From the NCBI GenBank assembly GCA_017443175.1, contig JAFSOZ010000003.1, forward strand, positions 353,892 through 417,891: a DNA stretch of 64,000 bases. Reading direction: 5' to 3'. Source of the stretch: Bacteroidales bacterium (lineage in GTDB: Bacteria; Bacteroidota; Bacteroidia; Bacteroidales; WCHB1-69). Positions 16,766-29,516 of the stretch are shown here, piece after piece; the stretch's first letter is position 1, and the number at the start of each line of letters is the position of its first letter. Position numbers and translations under genes: made by a program. The notes under the pieces were generated by a model. The model saw nothing but the letters and a program-made list of their open reading frames with translations. It did not search any database and had not been told where the DNA came from.

Positions 16766-19270
16766 ATGGATTTTCGTGTTGGTTTCGGATACGATTCACA
16801 CAGATTTGCCCCCAACAGACCTCTGGTTCTCGGGGGCATTTGTGTTCCTTACGAGAAGGGCCTGGCCGCGCATTCCGACGGCGACGTACTGATTCACGCC
16901 CTTTGTGACGCCTTGCTCGGCGCAGCCGCGCTGAAGGACATCGGCACACACTTCCCCGACAACGACGCCACCTACCAGAACGCCGACAGCAAAGAGCTGC
17001 TGGCCAAGGTGGTCAAAATGCTCTATCTGAAAGGCTGGCTGGTGAACAATGTGGATTGCACGCTGATTCTGGAACAGCCCAAGATGCGTCCCTACATCGA
17101 CCCGATGACAGAGACACTTGCGCCCATTTTGCGTATTGAAACGGACCGCGTCTCCATCAAGGCCAAGACCAATGAGAAGATGGGATTCACGGGCAATGGC
17201 GAGGGCATCGCCGCCACGGTGGTGGCATCCATCGTGCAAAACGGGAACCCGTTTGTGCTGGAGTGGAACACGCCGCACCAGACACCCCCATTCGACAAGA
17301 TCAAGCCGGAACATTATATCCCAGCCTTCGAATTCGGCATCGAACAGGCGAAAGCAGCTATCAAGGATATCAAGAACAACCCCGAAGAGCCCACCTTCCA
17401 GAATACCATAGTGGCCCTTGACCGCACAGGCAAAGTACTGAACAAGGTCGCCGGCGTCTTCTTCAACCTGCTGGAGTGCGACTCCACGGATGAGATGCAA
17501 GCCATCGCCAACGAGGTACAGCCCATGCTCACATTGTATTCCAACAGCGTATATCTGGACGAGACTCTTTTTGCGCGAGTGAAAGCGGTGTACGAGCGTG
17601 AATATGCGCAGCTGCAAGGCGCGGAAAAGATGCTGATGGAAAAGACATTCAACGCCTTTCTGGACAACGGGGCCAATCTGGCACCCGAACAGAAGGATAT
17701 CTTCAATAAAGTTTCGGTGGAGCTCTCCAACTTAACGTTAGCGTTCGGCAACAACGCGCTAGCGGCCACCAACAGCTGGCACAAGCTCGTAGCCGACAAA
17801 GAGGAACTGCAAGGGCTTCCGGACAATGAGCTGGCCATCGCCGCGCAACGGGCAGAAGCGAGAGGCGAAAAAGGTTATGTGTTCGACCTCTCCGCCCCGA
17901 GTGTCAATGCCATCCTCAAGTATGCCGACAACCGCGAGTTGCGCAAGGAGATGTTCCTGCACTCCTGCAACAAGGCTTACGGCGGCGAGTTTGACAACTG
18001 CGAGAACATTCAGAAGATTTTGCAATGTCGCGAGCAGCTGGCGAGACTGTTGAGCTACGACAATTACGCGCAGTATGCCCTGCACGACCGCATGGCCAAG
18101 GATTGCGCGCATGTCTATCACTTGCTCGACCAGTTGCGCGAGGCCTCCCTGCCCGCCGCACGACGCGAGCTCGCCGCCCTGAACGAGTACGCGCACTCGC
18201 TGGGCTTCGAAGGCGACCTGCAACGCTGGGATCTCGCTTACTATACTGAAAAACAGCAGAAGAATCTCTTCAACCTAAGCACCGAGGAACTTAAGCCCTA
18301 TTTCAAGTTAGAGCATGTCATTGACGGCGTGTTCGCGCTGGCGGAAAAGTTGTACGACCTGCGTTTCGTGCCCACTTCCCACATTGCCCGATACCATCCG
18401 GATGTGAAAGTGTATGAGGTCCATCGCAAAGAACAGTTCATGTCGGTGCTCTACCTGGACTTCCATCCACGCGCCACCAAACGCAGCGGTGCCTGGATGA
18501 CCTCCTTCCGCGAGCAGTATGTGGATGAAAACCAACAGGACGTGCGCCCGTTAGTGAGTTTAGTGATGAATTTCACACCCTCTACGCCCGACAACCCGTC
18601 GCTGCTCTCCTTCAATGAAGTGACCACCTTCCTGCACGAGTTCGGCCATGCGCTGAACGGGATGCTGTCGGAGGTGCCTTACCAGACCATTTCGGGCACC
18701 AACTCGCCCCGCGACTTTGTAGAACTACCTTCCCAGTTGAACGAGAACTGGGCCACGGAGCCAGAATTCCTCCAGATGTTCGCCCGCCATTACCAAAGCG
18801 GCGAGCTGATACCGATGCACTATATTGAGCAATTGAAAAAGATGCGGCAGTTCATGGCCGGCTACGCATGCGTGCGCCAGCTTTCATTCGGCTATCTGGA
18901 CATGATGTACCACACCACGCCGGCAGCGGACATCTTGGATATCCACGCCAAGGAGCGCGAGATTTTCGATCCGCTGGACGTGTTGCCAGTGGTGCCGGAG
19001 GCGTGCATGAGTTCCTCATTTGGCCATATCTTTGCGGGCGGGTACGCGGCCGGATATTATGGCTACAAGTGGGCCGAGATGCTCGAAGCAGATGCGTTTA
19101 GCATGTTTCAAGAAGAAGGAGTCATGAATAAAGACACAGCCAATCGGTATTTGGATTGTATCCTCTCCAAAGGCGGTTCTATTCCCGCAGACGAGATGTT
19201 CCGGCAATTCCGTGGCCGCGAGCCGGAAATCCAAGCACTTTTAAAAAGAGATGGATTGGTGAACGGTTAG
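16766..19270 (+). CDS. ispF: Fusion of IspF (MECDP synthase) with an M3 family oligopeptidase
   Basis: One 834-residue frame holds two complete enzymes. Residues 1-158 are IspF, which makes 2-C-methyl-D-erythritol 2,4-cyclodiphosphate in the MEP isoprenoid pathway: metal-binding D10-S-H12, AHSDGDVLIHALCDALLGAAAL with H45, DIGTHFPD, and the end KAKTNEKMGFTGNGEGIAATVVA. From about residue 161 an M3 metallopeptidase (oligopeptidase A/Dcp type, normally a separate cytosolic protein of about 680-700 residues) begins with its usual N-terminus, NPFVLEWNTP. It has HEFGH at 624-628 and the downstream NSPRDFVELPSQLNENW with the third ligand. There is no linker, no stop and no ATG at the junction; the codons there are GTG CAA AAC GGG AAC CCG. 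Internal initiation at GTG 17234 cannot be excluded. It starts 2 bp after porV. Confidence 0.9.
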   Translation: MDFRVGFGYDSHRFAPNRPLVLGGICVPYEKGLAAHSDGDVLIHALCDALLGAAALKDIGTHFPDNDATYQNADSKELLAKVVKMLYLKGWLVNNVDCTLILEQPKMRPYIDPMTETLAPILRIETDRVSIKAKTNEKMGFTGNGEGIAATVVASIVQNGNPFVLEWNTPHQTPPFDKIKPEHYIPAFEFGIEQAKAAIKDIKNNPEEPTFQNTIVALDRTGKVLNKVAGVFFNLLECDSTDEMQAIANEVQPMLTLYSNSVYLDETLFARVKAVYEREYAQLQGAEKMLMEKTFNAFLDNGANLAPEQKDIFNKVSVELSNLTLAFGNNALAATNSWHKLVADKEELQGLPDNELAIAAQRAEARGEKGYVFDLSAPSVNAILKYADNRELRKEMFLHSCNKAYGGEFDNCENIQKILQCREQLARLLSYDNYAQYALHDRMAKDCAHVYHLLDQLREASLPAARRELAALNEYAHSLGFEGDLQRWDLAYYTEKQQKNLFNLSTEELKPYFKLEHVIDGVFALAEKLYDLRFVPTSHIARYHPDVKVYEVHRKEQFMSVLYLDFHPRATKRSGAWMTSFREQYVDENQQDVRPLVSLVMNFTPSTPDNPSLLSFNEVTTFLHEFGHALNGMLSEVPYQTISGTNSPRDFVELPSQLNENWATEPEFLQMFARHYQSGELIPMHYIEQLKKMRQFMAGYACVRQLSFGYLDMMYHTTPAADILDIHAKEREIFDPLDVLPVVPEACMSSSFGHIFAGGYAAGYYGYKWAEMLEADAFSMFQEEGVMNKDTANRYLDCILSKGGSIPADEMFRQFRGREPEIQALLKRDGLVNG

Positions 19271-19301
19271 AAATGAGAGACGAGAGAAAACCTAATCTCT
19301 C

Positions 19302-19329
19302 TAATCTATAATCTTTAATCTATAATCTT
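19302..19329. repeat. Heptamer array between the ispF-M3 fusion and gldF
   Basis: Four 7-bp units, TAATCTA, TAATCTT, TAATCTA, TAATCTT, forming an exact 14-bp tandem duplication. It is preceded (19271-19300) by purine-rich near-heptamers and starts right behind the stop codon of the fusion gene. Confidence 0.8.
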
Positions 19330-19335
19330 TTTTAC

Positions 19336-19343
19336 TATATTTG
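19336..19343 (+). promoter_or_regulatory. -7 promoter element of gldF-gldG
   Basis: TATATTTG matches TAnnTTTG, 19 bp before the gldF ATG and immediately downstream of a heptamer array. Confidence 0.65.
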
Positions 19344-19362
19344 CGCCCTAATTCATTGCAAC

Positions 19363-20094
19363 ATGATAAGTTTGTATATCAAGGAGTTGAAAAGCTTTTT
19401 AAGTTCCATTATCGGCTATATCATCATAGGCGTTTTCCTGATTATCTCCGGCTTGTTTCTGTGGGTGTTCCCCAATATGAACAATGTGATGGAGTCGGGA
19501 TTGTCGGACTTGCAAGGGCTTTTCAGTCTTTCCCAGTTCCTGTTCATCTTTTTAGTACCCGCCATCACCATGCGCTCATTTGCTGAAGAAAAGCGCAACG
19601 GCACCATGGACCTCCTGCTCACCCAACCGCTGACCGACATGCAGATTATCTGGGCCAAGTTTTGCTCCTGCCTTACTTTGTTGGTCATCGCGCTCCTGCC
19701 AACCCTAATCTATGTCATCACCATTTATTTCCTTGGCAACCCTGTCGGCAACATCGACATGGGCAGCACGTGGGGCTCCTATCTCGGACTGCTCTTCCTG
19801 GGTGCCACCTTCATCTCCATCGGGCTTTTCTCGTCCAGTCTTACCAACAACCAGATTGTGGCTTTCATCATCGCCGCCGCCCTCTGTTTCATCATCTTCT
19901 TCGGATTCGCCTTCATTTATTCTTTTGAAGCGCTCGGGGCGTTTGGCTACTATGTCAAGAATCTGGGTATTGAGCACCATTACGCCTCCATCAGCAAGGG
20001 CGTGGTTGACACCCGAGACATCATCTATTTTTGCAGTGTGATCTTCATCTTCCTGTTCGGAACACGAGTGGTTCTGCTCAGCAGAAAATGGTAA
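19363..20094 (+). CDS. gldF: Gliding motility-associated ABC transporter permease GldF
   Basis: A 243-residue ABC-2 type permease with six predicted membrane segments (for example residues 14-38, 54-72, 101-127, 141-160, 167-190 and 222-241). The short cytosolic loop RSFAEEKRNGTMDLLLTQPLT is the usual ABC-2 coupling region. Together with gldG just downstream and the ATPase gldA (not in this window), this family was defined by gliding mutants of Flavobacterium; many non-gliding Bacteroidales keep the genes, so motility should not be assumed. The gap to gldG is 19 bp. Confidence 0.9.
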   Translation: MISLYIKELKSFLSSIIGYIIIGVFLIISGLFLWVFPNMNNVMESGLSDLQGLFSLSQFLFIFLVPAITMRSFAEEKRNGTMDLLLTQPLTDMQIIWAKFCSCLTLLVIALLPTLIYVITIYFLGNPVGNIDMGSTWGSYLGLLFLGATFISIGLFSSSLTNNQIVAFIIAAALCFIIFFGFAFIYSFEALGAFGYYVKNLGIEHHYASISKGVVDTRDIIYFCSVIFIFLFGTRVVLLSRKW

Positions 20095-20113
20095 CTTTTT
20101 AAACGAATGCAGC

Positions 20114-21904
20114 ATGAAAAAGAATAACTCAAAGAAAAACAACCGGCAAACGGAAGGCGGCAGACAGTTTAAGAAGAACACGCTCATCGGACTGTTGATT
20201 GCGCTGGCGGCCGTAATTGTCGTCAACATCATCTCCTCATTCCTGTTTTACCGAATCGACCTCACCAAAGACAAACGGCATTCCCTCTCCAAGGGCACCA
20301 TCGAGATGCTCAACAACCTGGAGGACAGGGTCTATATCCGCGTCTATCTGAAAGGCAAAGACCAGCCCGCCGACTACCAGCTGTTCGCCAAACAGGTGGA
20401 GCAGGTGTTGCAGGATTTCCGCAGCTACTCCAAAAACGTCTATTTCGAGTTCATCGACCCATTGGAAGGCAAAACCACGGAAGAGGTAAACTCCATTTTG
20501 GGTGAGTTCGTGAAGAAGGGTCTCGACCCCATCCCCGTGAGCCGTGAGGACGCCAATGGCTATTCCACCCACATGGTCATCCCGGGTGCGATCATCTCCT
20601 ACCGTGACCACGAGTACCCGACCAAGCTGGTTGTGGCAGACCCTGCCGGTGCAGACTGGATGCAATACTCCATCGAGGAGTTGGAATATAATTTAGTGGC
20701 TCCGATTCGCCGACTGCTGAAAACCGAAAAACCGACTGTCGCATTCCTCGACGGGCACGGCGAGTTAGACTTCTGGAACACCTGCTGGACCGGCATGAGA
20801 CTGCAGCGTTTCTACAACGTCAGCCGCATCACCCTGGACGGCAAAATCAACTGTCTGAGAAACATCAGCATTGAGGATTCCGTCAAGCAGACCCTCAGAT
20901 TAGGTAACAACAAATACGATGTGCTCATCATCGCGCAGCCCACACAGCCGTTCAAAGAGTACGACAAATACATCATCGACCAGTTCATCATGCGCGGCGG
21001 CAAGGTGCTGTGGCTCATCGACAACACCACAGCCTCGCTCGACAGCCTGCAAAACTCGCCCGAGTTTTTCGCCACCCCGCGTTCGCTATATATCAACGAC
21101 CTGCTGTTCACCTATGGTGTGCGTATCAACCCCAACCTGATACAGGATCTCAGCTGCCTGCCTATCCCGCAGCAAGTGGGCATGATCGGCGACCAGCCGC
21201 AATTCAAGCTCATGGCGTTTCCCTATTGTCTCGACATCGTGAACTTCGGCGACCATCCCATCGTGCGCAACATCAAGGAAATCAAATCCGAGTTTGCCGG
21301 CAGCATCGACTTGGTGGGCAAGAACGCCGACTTGAAAAAGACCATGCTGATGTGCAGCTCCGAACGGTCCAAGCTGGTGCCCACACCCTCCATTGTCACC
21401 TTGAAGGTAGGCGTAGCGCAACCCAACCCGCAGGAGTTCGCTTTTCGAAACCTGCCGGTGGCCGTGTTGGTAGAAGGTGAATTCGAATCCGCCTTCAAAG
21501 GCATCCTGCCTGTGGAATTCGACACCATCAAGGAACTCGACTTCCGTCCCAAGAGTACATATACCCGCCAGATTTTCGTCTCCGATGGCGACATTATCCG
21601 CAATCCTTTCGACCGGAAACGCAACCAGCCCTACCCTGCCGGCTACGACATCTATACCCGCAAGATGTATGACAACACGGAATTCATCGTCAACTGCGTC
21701 AACTATCTCTGCGCCGATGACGATTTGTTGCAACTGCGGTCCAAGAATTTCAGAATCGGCTCGCTGAACAAGGAGAAGGTGAGAGGACGCAAGACCTTCC
21801 TCGCCAGCATCAACATCATCATCCCATTGGCTTTGATAGCTTTGATGGGTGTGGTACTGATCCTGATGAGAAAAATCAGGTTTTCAAAGAAAATAAACAA
21901 ATAG
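20114..21904 (+). CDS. gldG: Gliding motility-associated ABC transporter auxiliary protein GldG
   Basis: 596 residues. A Lys/Asn-rich cytosolic N-terminus leads to one membrane helix (about residues 25-48), then a long periplasmic domain of the ABC_transp_aux type (DLTKDKRHSLSKGTIEMLNNLEDRVYIRVYLKG..., FLDGHGELDFWNT, GGKVLWLIDNTTASLDSL). A second helix sits near the C-terminus (about 568-588) with a basic tail. This two-helix layout is typical of GldG. It is translated together with gldF and probably forms the same membrane complex; the transported substrate is unknown. Confidence 0.93.
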   Translation: MKKNNSKKNNRQTEGGRQFKKNTLIGLLIALAAVIVVNIISSFLFYRIDLTKDKRHSLSKGTIEMLNNLEDRVYIRVYLKGKDQPADYQLFAKQVEQVLQDFRSYSKNVYFEFIDPLEGKTTEEVNSILGEFVKKGLDPIPVSREDANGYSTHMVIPGAIISYRDHEYPTKLVVADPAGADWMQYSIEELEYNLVAPIRRLLKTEKPTVAFLDGHGELDFWNTCWTGMRLQRFYNVSRITLDGKINCLRNISIEDSVKQTLRLGNNKYDVLIIAQPTQPFKEYDKYIIDQFIMRGGKVLWLIDNTTASLDSLQNSPEFFATPRSLYINDLLFTYGVRINPNLIQDLSCLPIPQQVGMIGDQPQFKLMAFPYCLDIVNFGDHPIVRNIKEIKSEFAGSIDLVGKNADLKKTMLMCSSERSKLVPTPSIVTLKVGVAQPNPQEFAFRNLPVAVLVEGEFESAFKGILPVEFDTIKELDFRPKSTYTRQIFVSDGDIIRNPFDRKRNQPYPAGYDIYTRKMYDNTEFIVNCVNYLCADDDLLQLRSKNFRIGSLNKEKVRGRKTFLASINIIIPLALIALMGVVLILMRKIRFSKKINK

Positions 21905-21938
21905 GTTCACTGAATATTAATCTTAAAAAAATAAGCTT

Positions 21939-24764
21939 ATGAAAAAATTAGTTGCATTTGTCATGATCTTCAGCTGTGTATGGATGACTTTCGCACAGAA
22001 AGATCTCAACCTGAATGATCCCATCAAGGCGGATCCCAATGTTACCATCGGTAAATTGGATAATGGTTTAACCTATTACATCCGCAAGAACAGCTATCCG
22101 AAAGACCGCGTGGAGTTCCGTCTCGCCGTGAACGCCGGTTCCAATCAGGAAACGGACGAACAGCAAGGTTTGGCTCACTTTACCGAGCACATGGCTTTCA
22201 ACGGCATTGAAGGTTTCCCGAGCAACAGCGTGGTTGATCACCTGCGCAGCAAGGGTGTGGTGTTCGGCGCTGACCTCAACGCATACACCAGCTTTGATGA
22301 AACGGTCTATATGATCCCCATGCCGACGGATGATCCGGGCAACATTGACCTCGGTCTCAAGATCCTGCGCGGCTGGGCTGCCGGTCTGCTTTATGACAAT
22401 AAGGAGATTGACGAGGAACGCGGTGTCATCATCGAGGAATACCGCCTTGGCTTGGGCGCCTCCGACCGTATGCGCAAGGAGTACTGGCCTATCCTGATGA
22501 AGGATTCCCGTTACGCCGACCGTCTGCCTATCGGCAAATTGGACATTTTGCAAACTTTCGATTATCAAGTAATCAAGGACTTCTACAAAGATTGGTATCG
22601 TCCCGACCTGCAAGCCGTGATTGTAGTTGGCGACATTGACGTTAAGGTTGTGGAAGAGAAGATCAAGACGATGTTCGGTAACATTCCGGCCAAGCAGAAT
22701 CCCAAGAAAAAAGAGATTTACGGCATCGCCCCGAACAAGGAGCCGTTGGTAGCCGTATGTACCGATCCGGAAGCCACTGGCAGTCAGGTGATGCTTATCC
22801 GCAAGCACCAGCACAAGGCCATGAAGACCATCGGTGATTTCCGCCAGCAACTCTGCATTGACCTGTATAACGCCATGTACGACGCTCGTTTCGAGGAGAT
22901 GACCCAAGATCCGAAGTGCCCGTTCATAGCTGCATCTGCCGGCTACGGTGATTTCATCGGCAACACCGACATGTACGGTTCCAATGCCATGGCCAAGGAA
23001 AACCGCATCAACGATGCCGTCACAGTGCTCATGCAGGAGGACTACCGCGTGCTGAAACACGGTTTCCTGCAAACGGAGCTCGACCGCGCCAAAGAGGAAC
23101 TGTTGGAACGCTACGACAAGGCAGCCAAAGAGGTTGACAAGACCGAATCGGCCAAATTCGCTTCCCAATACATCAACAACTTCCTGCGTCAAGACCCTAT
23201 CCCGGGTGCCAAACGCGAGAACAACTTCGCCAAGAAATTGATTGAAGGTATCACCTTGGAAGAAATCAACGCCCTTGCAAAAGAATGGGTCACAGACGAC
23301 AACATGGTGGCCATCATCACAGCTCCTGAAAAAGAGGATGTGAAAGTTCCCACAAAGGAAGAAATCTTAACCATCTTGAATGACAAATCTTTAGCCAACG
23401 TACAACCCTACGTGGACACCTATAAAGATCAGGAGATTCTGGAAAAAGAGGCCTTGACGCCCGGCAAAATCACCAATGTGGAGAAAATCGAGGCCGTGGG
23501 TGCAGAAAAATGGACTCTTTCCAATGGCATTACGGTTTATGTCAAGAAAACCGATTACAAGAACGACGAAATTCTGTTCTCCGCCTCCAGCAAGGGTGGC
23601 AAATCTCTCTATCCTGTGAAAGACCTGGCTTCCGTTGACTTCGCCGCCGAGATTATCGACCGTGGCGGTATCGCCGGTTTGGATTACAACTCTTTGATGA
23701 AGAAGATGAAGGGCAAAAATGTTGGTGTGTCTCCTAACATCAGCCTGCTGACTGAAGGATTCTCCGGTTCCTCATCCCCGAAAGATCTGGAATTCTTCTT
23801 CCAATATCTCAACGCCTTCTTCACCAACCCGCGCATCGACAAAAATGCCTTCGATTTGGTGTTGGACGAGACCAAAGAGCAGGTCAAGATGATCACCGCC
23901 CAACCGATGTACAAATACATTGGCAAGTTCATCGAGGCTGCATACAACAACGATCCTTACATGAAACAGATGTTCTCATACGATGACGAGTATTTTGCTC
24001 AGGTGGATTTCGACCGTGCTGTGAGAATTTACAAGGAACGTTTCGCCAACCCCGCCGATTTCAACTTCTTCTTCGTGGGCAACTACGATGAAAAGGAGAT
24101 GAAAGAGTTTGTGGAACTCTACCTCGGCTCTATGAAGACCGAACCGTCCAAAAAAGAGAACTACGACTTGAGCGTTTTGAAACCTCGTCCGGACAAAGCT
24201 TCTACGCAGACCGTTTACGCCGGTACCGAGCAGCAAGGCTGGATGGGTATGTACATCACCAACTCCATTGAGTGGAATTATCGCAATTCTATCATCGCCG
24301 ACATGATTGGCGAAGCATTGGACATCCAATTTGTCAAAATCGTGCGTGAAAAGATGGGTGATGTCTATTCCCCGATGGTGCAGATGAGTGCCAGTAAACT
24401 CCCGCAACCCGAAATGACCCTGATGATCCTGTTGGGTTGCGATCCTGCAAAAACCGACAAACTTGCCGATGCCAGCTTGAAGATTCTCAACGACTTCAAA
24501 GTCAAAGGTCCGGACAAGAAAACGATGGAATTAATCAAGAAGCAGATGCTGAGCACACGTGCCAAGAACATCCAGACCAACCGTTTCTGGCTCGGCTATA
24601 TCAGCGGCAAAATCACACAAGGCGAGCCCATCGTCAACCCGTCCGAATACGACAACATCGTCAATTCCGTCACCAAGAAAGAGATGGTGGAGTTCATGAA
24701 GAAATATTTCAAACCCGAAATCTATACCCGTGCCGACATGCACCCGACCACAATGCAGAAATAA
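21939..24764 (+). CDS. M16 family zinc protease (pitrilysin/PqqL-like), exported
   Basis: 941 residues with a signal peptide (cut near ...WMTFA-Q). The N-terminal half contains the inverted zinc motif HxxEH, here H80-F-T-E83-H84 in GLAHFTEHMAFNG, and the downstream YNDNKEIDEERGVIIEEYRL-type segment with the third Glu ligand. Two further M16 domains follow, making the usual two-halves clamshell of about 930 residues. It is predicted periplasmic and degrades peptides or small proteins. It starts 34 bp after gldG without its own recognisable promoter. Family assignment is sure; the substrate is not. Confidence 0.94.
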   Translation: MKKLVAFVMIFSCVWMTFAQKDLNLNDPIKADPNVTIGKLDNGLTYYIRKNSYPKDRVEFRLAVNAGSNQETDEQQGLAHFTEHMAFNGIEGFPSNSVVDHLRSKGVVFGADLNAYTSFDETVYMIPMPTDDPGNIDLGLKILRGWAAGLLYDNKEIDEERGVIIEEYRLGLGASDRMRKEYWPILMKDSRYADRLPIGKLDILQTFDYQVIKDFYKDWYRPDLQAVIVVGDIDVKVVEEKIKTMFGNIPAKQNPKKKEIYGIAPNKEPLVAVCTDPEATGSQVMLIRKHQHKAMKTIGDFRQQLCIDLYNAMYDARFEEMTQDPKCPFIAASAGYGDFIGNTDMYGSNAMAKENRINDAVTVLMQEDYRVLKHGFLQTELDRAKEELLERYDKAAKEVDKTESAKFASQYINNFLRQDPIPGAKRENNFAKKLIEGITLEEINALAKEWVTDDNMVAIITAPEKEDVKVPTKEEILTILNDKSLANVQPYVDTYKDQEILEKEALTPGKITNVEKIEAVGAEKWTLSNGITVYVKKTDYKNDEILFSASSKGGKSLYPVKDLASVDFAAEIIDRGGIAGLDYNSLMKKMKGKNVGVSPNISLLTEGFSGSSSPKDLEFFFQYLNAFFTNPRIDKNAFDLVLDETKEQVKMITAQPMYKYIGKFIEAAYNNDPYMKQMFSYDDEYFAQVDFDRAVRIYKERFANPADFNFFFVGNYDEKEMKEFVELYLGSMKTEPSKKENYDLSVLKPRPDKASTQTVYAGTEQQGWMGMYITNSIEWNYRNSIIADMIGEALDIQFVKIVREKMGDVYSPMVQMSASKLPQPEMTLMILLGCDPAKTDKLADASLKILNDFKVKGPDKKTMELIKKQMLSTRAKNIQTNRFWLGYISGKITQGEPIVNPSEYDNIVNSVTKKEMVEFMKKYFKPEIYTRADMHPTTMQK

Positions 24765-24809
24765 TCGTAAGGGCGAATGACAATTCAGCCCCAACAAAAC
24801 TATTAAGAT

Positions 24810-28803
<3,994 letters not shown>

Positions 28804-28823
28804 AAACATTAAGTATAAATAAC

Positions 28824-29504
28824 ATGTATAAGAAAACATTAAGAGTTCTCATTGTTGTCCTGTTATGCTGGACGGCATTGGAAGCCAACGCCCAATGGTC
28901 ACTTGGCCTCAGAGGCGGATGGACGTATAACAATGTCACTCGTTCCAACTCGGGCCGTATTGACGAGACATTCTCATCGCAAAGCGGCTTTGAAGCAGGC
29001 CTACAGGCCAGCTATTCCTTCACCCAATGGTTTGCCCTCCGCGCCGACCTCTGCTATATGCAACGTTCGCACCGGATGGACCGCAACCTCAATTACCTCG
29101 AGCCGGTTTTCACGAAGTATTGTAATTCTTACCTGATGCTGCCCGTGATGGCCGACTTCTCCTTCGGTGGGGAGAAATTGCGCGGGCATGCGCTCTTGGG
29201 CGGCTACGCCGGCTATTGGCTCCAAGCACGTGTAAAGGGTCAAACATATTGGATGACAGATTATTATGTATATTTCAACGACTTTGATGAAAATAGGGAA
29301 TTCAACAAGGAAGACCGCCGGTTTACAGCCGGGCTGGTCGGTGGTGTAGGATTGAGTTACGACATCGCTGCCCATTGGAGCCTCAACCTCGATGCGCTCT
29401 ATTACTATGACCTGGTCAGTTTCCGCAAGGGTTACGAGCATCTGAGCGACCCGCGCTATCTGAACACCCTTACCGTCAATTTAGGCGTCTCATATAAATT
29501 CTAA
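28824..29504 (+). CDS. Outer membrane beta-barrel protein (PorT/OmpA-like barrel fold)
   Basis: 226 residues: signal peptide (cut near ...LEANA-Q), then an eight-strand-type barrel pattern beginning WSLGLRGGWTYNNVTRSN and FEAGLQASYSFTQWFALRADLCYMQR, ending LNTLTVNLGVSYKF with the terminal aromatic residue of outer membrane barrels. This matches the outer membrane protein beta-barrel domain (PF13568-like). It starts 20 bp after GH97 and ends 12 bp before an S41 peptidase, so these are probably one operon. The role is unknown. ATG 28824 was chosen because the longer frame overlaps the GH97 gene. Confidence 0.82.
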   Translation: MYKKTLRVLIVVLLCWTALEANAQWSLGLRGGWTYNNVTRSNSGRIDETFSSQSGFEAGLQASYSFTQWFALRADLCYMQRSHRMDRNLNYLEPVFTKYCNSYLMLPVMADFSFGGEKLRGHALLGGYAGYWLQARVKGQTYWMTDYYVYFNDFDENREFNKEDRRFTAGLVGGVGLSYDIAAHWSLNLDALYYYDLVSFRKGYEHLSDPRYLNTLTVNLGVSYKF

Positions 29505-29516
29505 AATCGAAAAATC

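Noticed and set aside
20100..21904. Frameshift or broken gldG
   Set aside because: The frame is continuous with both expected membrane helices and usual length.
24765..24809. SAH or SAM riboswitch before ahcY
   Set aside because: Only 45 bp are available and no conserved core was recognised.
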